DNA from: Stramenopiles sp. TOSAG23-2 | Taxonomy: Eukaryota; Sar | Reading direction: 5' to 3' | Assembly: GCA_900128395.1 (NCBI GenBank) | Contig: LT649651.1 | Location: forward strand, 1-17,302 | DNA length: 17,302 bases | Part shown: one piece after another, positions 15,268 to 17,302 of the stretch | How positions within the stretch are numbered: position 1 is the first letter of the stretch | Layout: every line of letters begins with the position of its first letter | Position numbers and translations under genes: made by a program | The notes under the pieces: model-generated | Seen by the model: the letters and a program-made list of their open reading frames with translations, nothing else | The model's database searches: none | What the model was told of the DNA's origin: nothing

Positions 15268-15602
15268 AGACAAGAGAAAGAGAAAAAAAATACGATATAC
15301 GCGTACGAATATTTTTTAAAAGATGATGATGTGTGTAAAATAAAATAGGATATATATGAAATGTTAACCAGAACAGAAAAATAAATTATTGAAAAGGGGG
15401 TATTAAAATAAAAAAAAATATTTTTTATCAAAAATGTGATTTTTTAATACTGTAATAAAAAAGATAAAAAAATGTATGATATCATACGCGCTAATATTTT
15501 TTTGGCGTGTGTGTTTTTACACGCACCACACTTGTGTTTTTAAATGCAACAAAGAGAAAATGATTTCAAAATTTCTTCCGAGATTTTCATTTTTCTAGAT
15601 AT
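15268..15602. other. Convergent spacer, 3' ends of HGH1 fusion and SDR genes
   Basis: I see no gene in these 335 bases. They are A/T-rich with long A and T runs, as expected for the 3' UTRs of two converging genes. One GC-containing hairpin (15504-15526) is visible. Poly(A) signals of the AATAAA type appear only in variants such as AAATAAAT near 15379-15386, so I do not assign one. Confidence 0.5.
15504..15526. terminator. Possible hairpin between convergent genes
   Basis: GCGTGT (15505-15510) pairs with ACACGC (15519-15524) around an eight-base loop. One more G-C pair (15504 with 15526) forms past a bulged A. It sits between converging 3' ends and might influence 3'-end formation, but eukaryotic termination does not need such a hairpin, so the assignment is weak. 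Confidence 0.25.
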
Positions 15603-16787
15603 TTATAACTTTGCAATTAAATCTTGGTTGGACATTGTAATGCCATTCCATATTGCACCAGTTGCTTCTTTTGCTTGTCTCCAAAATGATTCTCGCTTTT
15701 CTCTTGGATAATTTGCTTCGACTAGAGGATCTGTACCATTTCTATCTCTTTCAATAGGATCTTGCACATGACCAGCTTCAGTAAATGTTTTCGCATCAAC
15801 ACCATCCGTCGTAAACCAGTCGTTTTTATTGGCATGTGGTGTAATCGTCCCTACGATCATTGGTAAAGCACCGTCACCGGCATGGTGGCCTCGTGCATCA
15901 TGCATTTGATTGGTATTGATATTTTTCATTCCAATAGAATTTGTTAAATCATGTTGAATGTTAACGCCTGTACTCGTTAGACCCGGATCAGATACACATG
16001 CAGTGACATTATGTATGTTATAAGCTAATAAGCGTTCGTTTAAACATTTAGTAAATAAAACGTTTGCACATTTTGATAAACAATATTGATCAAATGCATT
16101 GAAATTCTCTGCATCTGTACCGTTAATGTCGTCTACCTTAGCAATCTTTGCTTGATACCTTGCTCCACTAGTCTGAGAAACAATTCTTGCATCATTACTA
16201 GCTCGCAAAAGAGGCATTAACTCATCAGTTAACAAATAATGACCAAAAGCATTTACTTGCATAATTGCTTCTTGTCCATCAATAGTTACTTCTCTTGGGT
16301 CGTTTACACCTCCACCTCTTCCTGCATTTAAACATAATCGATCGATCTTTTTGTATGAGTGGCGGATCGCAGCTCCAAACGCACGAACAGAAGGAAAACT
16401 TCCTAAGTCTAACGGTGTTTTAGGGATAACAACTTTTGCATTTGGAAACTCTCTTAAAATTCCTCGCTTTGCACCTTCTGCATCTGCTTCTAATCCAGAT
16501 CTTGAAGGAATTATAACAGTGTAACCAACAGCTGCTAATGCTTTTGCTACATAAAACCCTATTCCACCTATACTGCCAGTTACTAGAGCAATTTGGTCAG
16601 AATTTTTAGGATAAAACTTTTGATACCTTGCAACAGCACGGTTATACCACTTTATTTTTGGGCCACCCCACGTAAATCGCATTTGTTCATCATAATCTTC
16701 TCTTCCAGGGTTTAATGTTGCCACTCCCCGGTCTCTTTGTTGTGCAGCAAGTGCACGCTGTTCTCTTGAATCTGTTTTGACTGACAT
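15603..16787 (-). CDS. Short-chain dehydrogenase/reductase (SDR), retinol-dehydrogenase/POR-like
   Basis: The 394-residue product is an NAD(P)H-dependent oxidoreductase of the SDR superfamily. It has the dinucleotide-binding motif TGSIGGIG (70-77), the structural NAG (154-156, in RLCLNAGRGGG), the VNAFGHYLLT strand-helix (178-187), RIVSQTSGARY (201-211) holding the active-site Ser, and YCLSK (235-239) with catalytic Tyr and Lys. An ASRS-type NADP-binding patch is suggested by IIPSRSG (92-98). The layout resembles the retinol dehydrogenase, WW-domain oxidoreductase and protochlorophyllide reductase branch. The N-terminal extension of about 60 residues (with GREDYDEQMRFTWGGPKIKW) and a C-terminal tail of about 90 are unusual. 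No clear signal peptide or membrane segment is seen, and the substrate cannot be read from sequence. The ATG at 16787 is the first in the frame. Confidence 0.88.
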   Translation of the reverse strand: MSVKTDSREQRALAAQQRDRGVATLNPGREDYDEQMRFTWGGPKIKWYNRAVARYQKFYPKNSDQIALVTGSIGGIGFYVAKALAAVGYTVIIPSRSGLEADAEGAKRGILREFPNAKVVIPKTPLDLGSFPSVRAFGAAIRHSYKKIDRLCLNAGRGGGVNDPREVTIDGQEAIMQVNAFGHYLLTDELMPLLRASNDARIVSQTSGARYQAKIAKVDDINGTDAENFNAFDQYCLSKCANVLFTKCLNERLLAYNIHNVTACVSDPGLTSTGVNIQHDLTNSIGMKNINTNQMHDARGHHAGDGALPMIVGTITPHANKNDWFTTDGVDAKTFTEAGHVQDPIERDRNGTDPLVEANYPREKRESFWRQAKEATGAIWNGITMSNQDLIAKL

Positions 16788-17302
16788 GATCTTGTTTCGT
16801 TGATTTGCTTTGGTGTTATTATATAAAAAAATTTACGTACATGATGTTTTTTATGATGGAGATACTATATTTATTTCTATTCTTTTTTTTTGTATCAAGA
16901 AGAATACAGGAGTACTGGGAGTACTGTATCTTTTTATTTTGTTGTTGCGTGATGCATTGGACTCACAACAACACACTTATATTATACTGTATTATTAATT
17001 ATTAACACTACTTTATCATTGTATCGCGCATATTTTCCATCCAATTTCATCATTTTTAACATTTTCAACCTAAATTCTTATATTTCATTGTTTTGATGAT
17101 GGATTTTTCATTTCATTACATGAAAACAAAGGAAAAACATTGAAAATACCTTTTTAAACTTAGGCTCCACTAGTATACCATTTTTCCTATCAATTGGCAA
17201 AATAATTTTGACATTTCTTGTTTTCAGAAATTAGGGATAGCAGAATTTCTGGCATCAAATTTTTACACTAAAATTTGTACTTAAATAAATTATTAATTTA
17301 CC
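16788..17302. other. AT-rich region upstream of the SDR gene, no gene seen
   Basis: These 515 bases hold the probable SDR promoter and no supportable gene. Short plus-strand frames near 16805-17005 are made of T-rich codons and look like chance. A 9-bp tandem (GGAGTACTG, 16909-16926) inside an ATACAG/CTGTAT inverted repeat (16904-16929) and the 11-mer ATACTGTATTA (16984-16994) are the only patterned elements. Confidence 0.5.
16904..16929. promoter_or_regulatory. Tandem 9-mer inside an inverted repeat, SDR upstream region
   Basis: GGAGTACTG occurs twice in tandem (16909-16917, 16918-16926). The outer hexamers ATACAG (16904-16909) and CTGTAT (16924-16929) are reverse complements. It lies about 120-140 bp upstream of the SDR ATG and includes a TACTGTA heptamer (16922-16928), the motif clustered before FTCD. 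A dimeric factor site is possible. Confidence 0.3.

Noticed and set aside
16805-17005. Two overlapping plus-strand frames of 60-66 codons upstream of the SDR gene
   Set aside because: They are hydrophobic, T-rich translations of AT-rich DNA in two phases at once, as expected by chance.
1-17302. tRNA genes, rRNA, CRISPR arrays or complete transposons
   Set aside because: I saw no tRNA arm motifs in a credible arrangement outside coding sequence, no rRNA-like segments, no spaced direct repeats and no transposase or reverse-transcriptase motifs.

Overview
The window is nuclear DNA of a eukaryote. It is AT-rich, gene-dense and, as far as I can see, intronless. The recognisable products are eukaryotic: the ribosome-biogenesis factor BOP1/Erb1, a Beclin-1/Atg6 core, the chaperone HGH1, a UNR/CSDE1-like protein with several cold-shock domains, a bifunctional FTCD, and a short-chain dehydrogenase. 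Compact single-exon genes with Asn-rich and acidic low-complexity inserts suggest a protist. A stramenopile such as a diatom relative is my best guess, but that lineage is inference and no single gene proves it.

Layout. 1-1813: two weak overlapping minus-strand frames with no recognised product, then about 680 bp of AT-rich DNA upstream of FTCD. 1814-3657 (+): FTCD, whose 5' end carries a perfect 134-bp tandem duplication that puts a mitochondrial-type presequence out of frame with the enzyme. 3660-4862 (+): a U-box-like domain joined in one open frame to a coiled coil and the Beclin/Atg6 C-terminal domain, with no in-frame ATG before the U-box. 4859-9451 (-): a 1530-residue UNR-like protein with an Arg/Asp-rich N-terminus, whose stop codon overlaps the Beclin stop. 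9452-9956: a repeat-rich spacer with a GC-rich island. 9957-12191 (-): BOP1. 12192-12783: a divergent promoter region. 12784-15267 (+): HGH1 fused to a TPR domain and a prefoldin-beta domain. 15268-15602: a short convergent spacer. 15603-16787 (-): an SDR oxidoreductase. 16788-17302: AT-rich DNA with no gene seen.

How they fit together. Three neighbours concern making or using ribosomes: BOP1 (60S assembly), HGH1 (an eEF2-folding chaperone in yeast, here fused to an Hsp70/Hsp90-docking-type TPR and a prefoldin arm) and the UNR-like RNA-binding protein. BOP1 and the HGH1 fusion are divergent and may share a promoter. The most novel points are the two domain fusions (U-box with Beclin; HGH1 with TPR and prefoldin) and the frame-breaking duplication in FTCD. 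The duplication and the missing Beclin start could be real biology or assembly or sequencing errors, and raw reads should settle that first.
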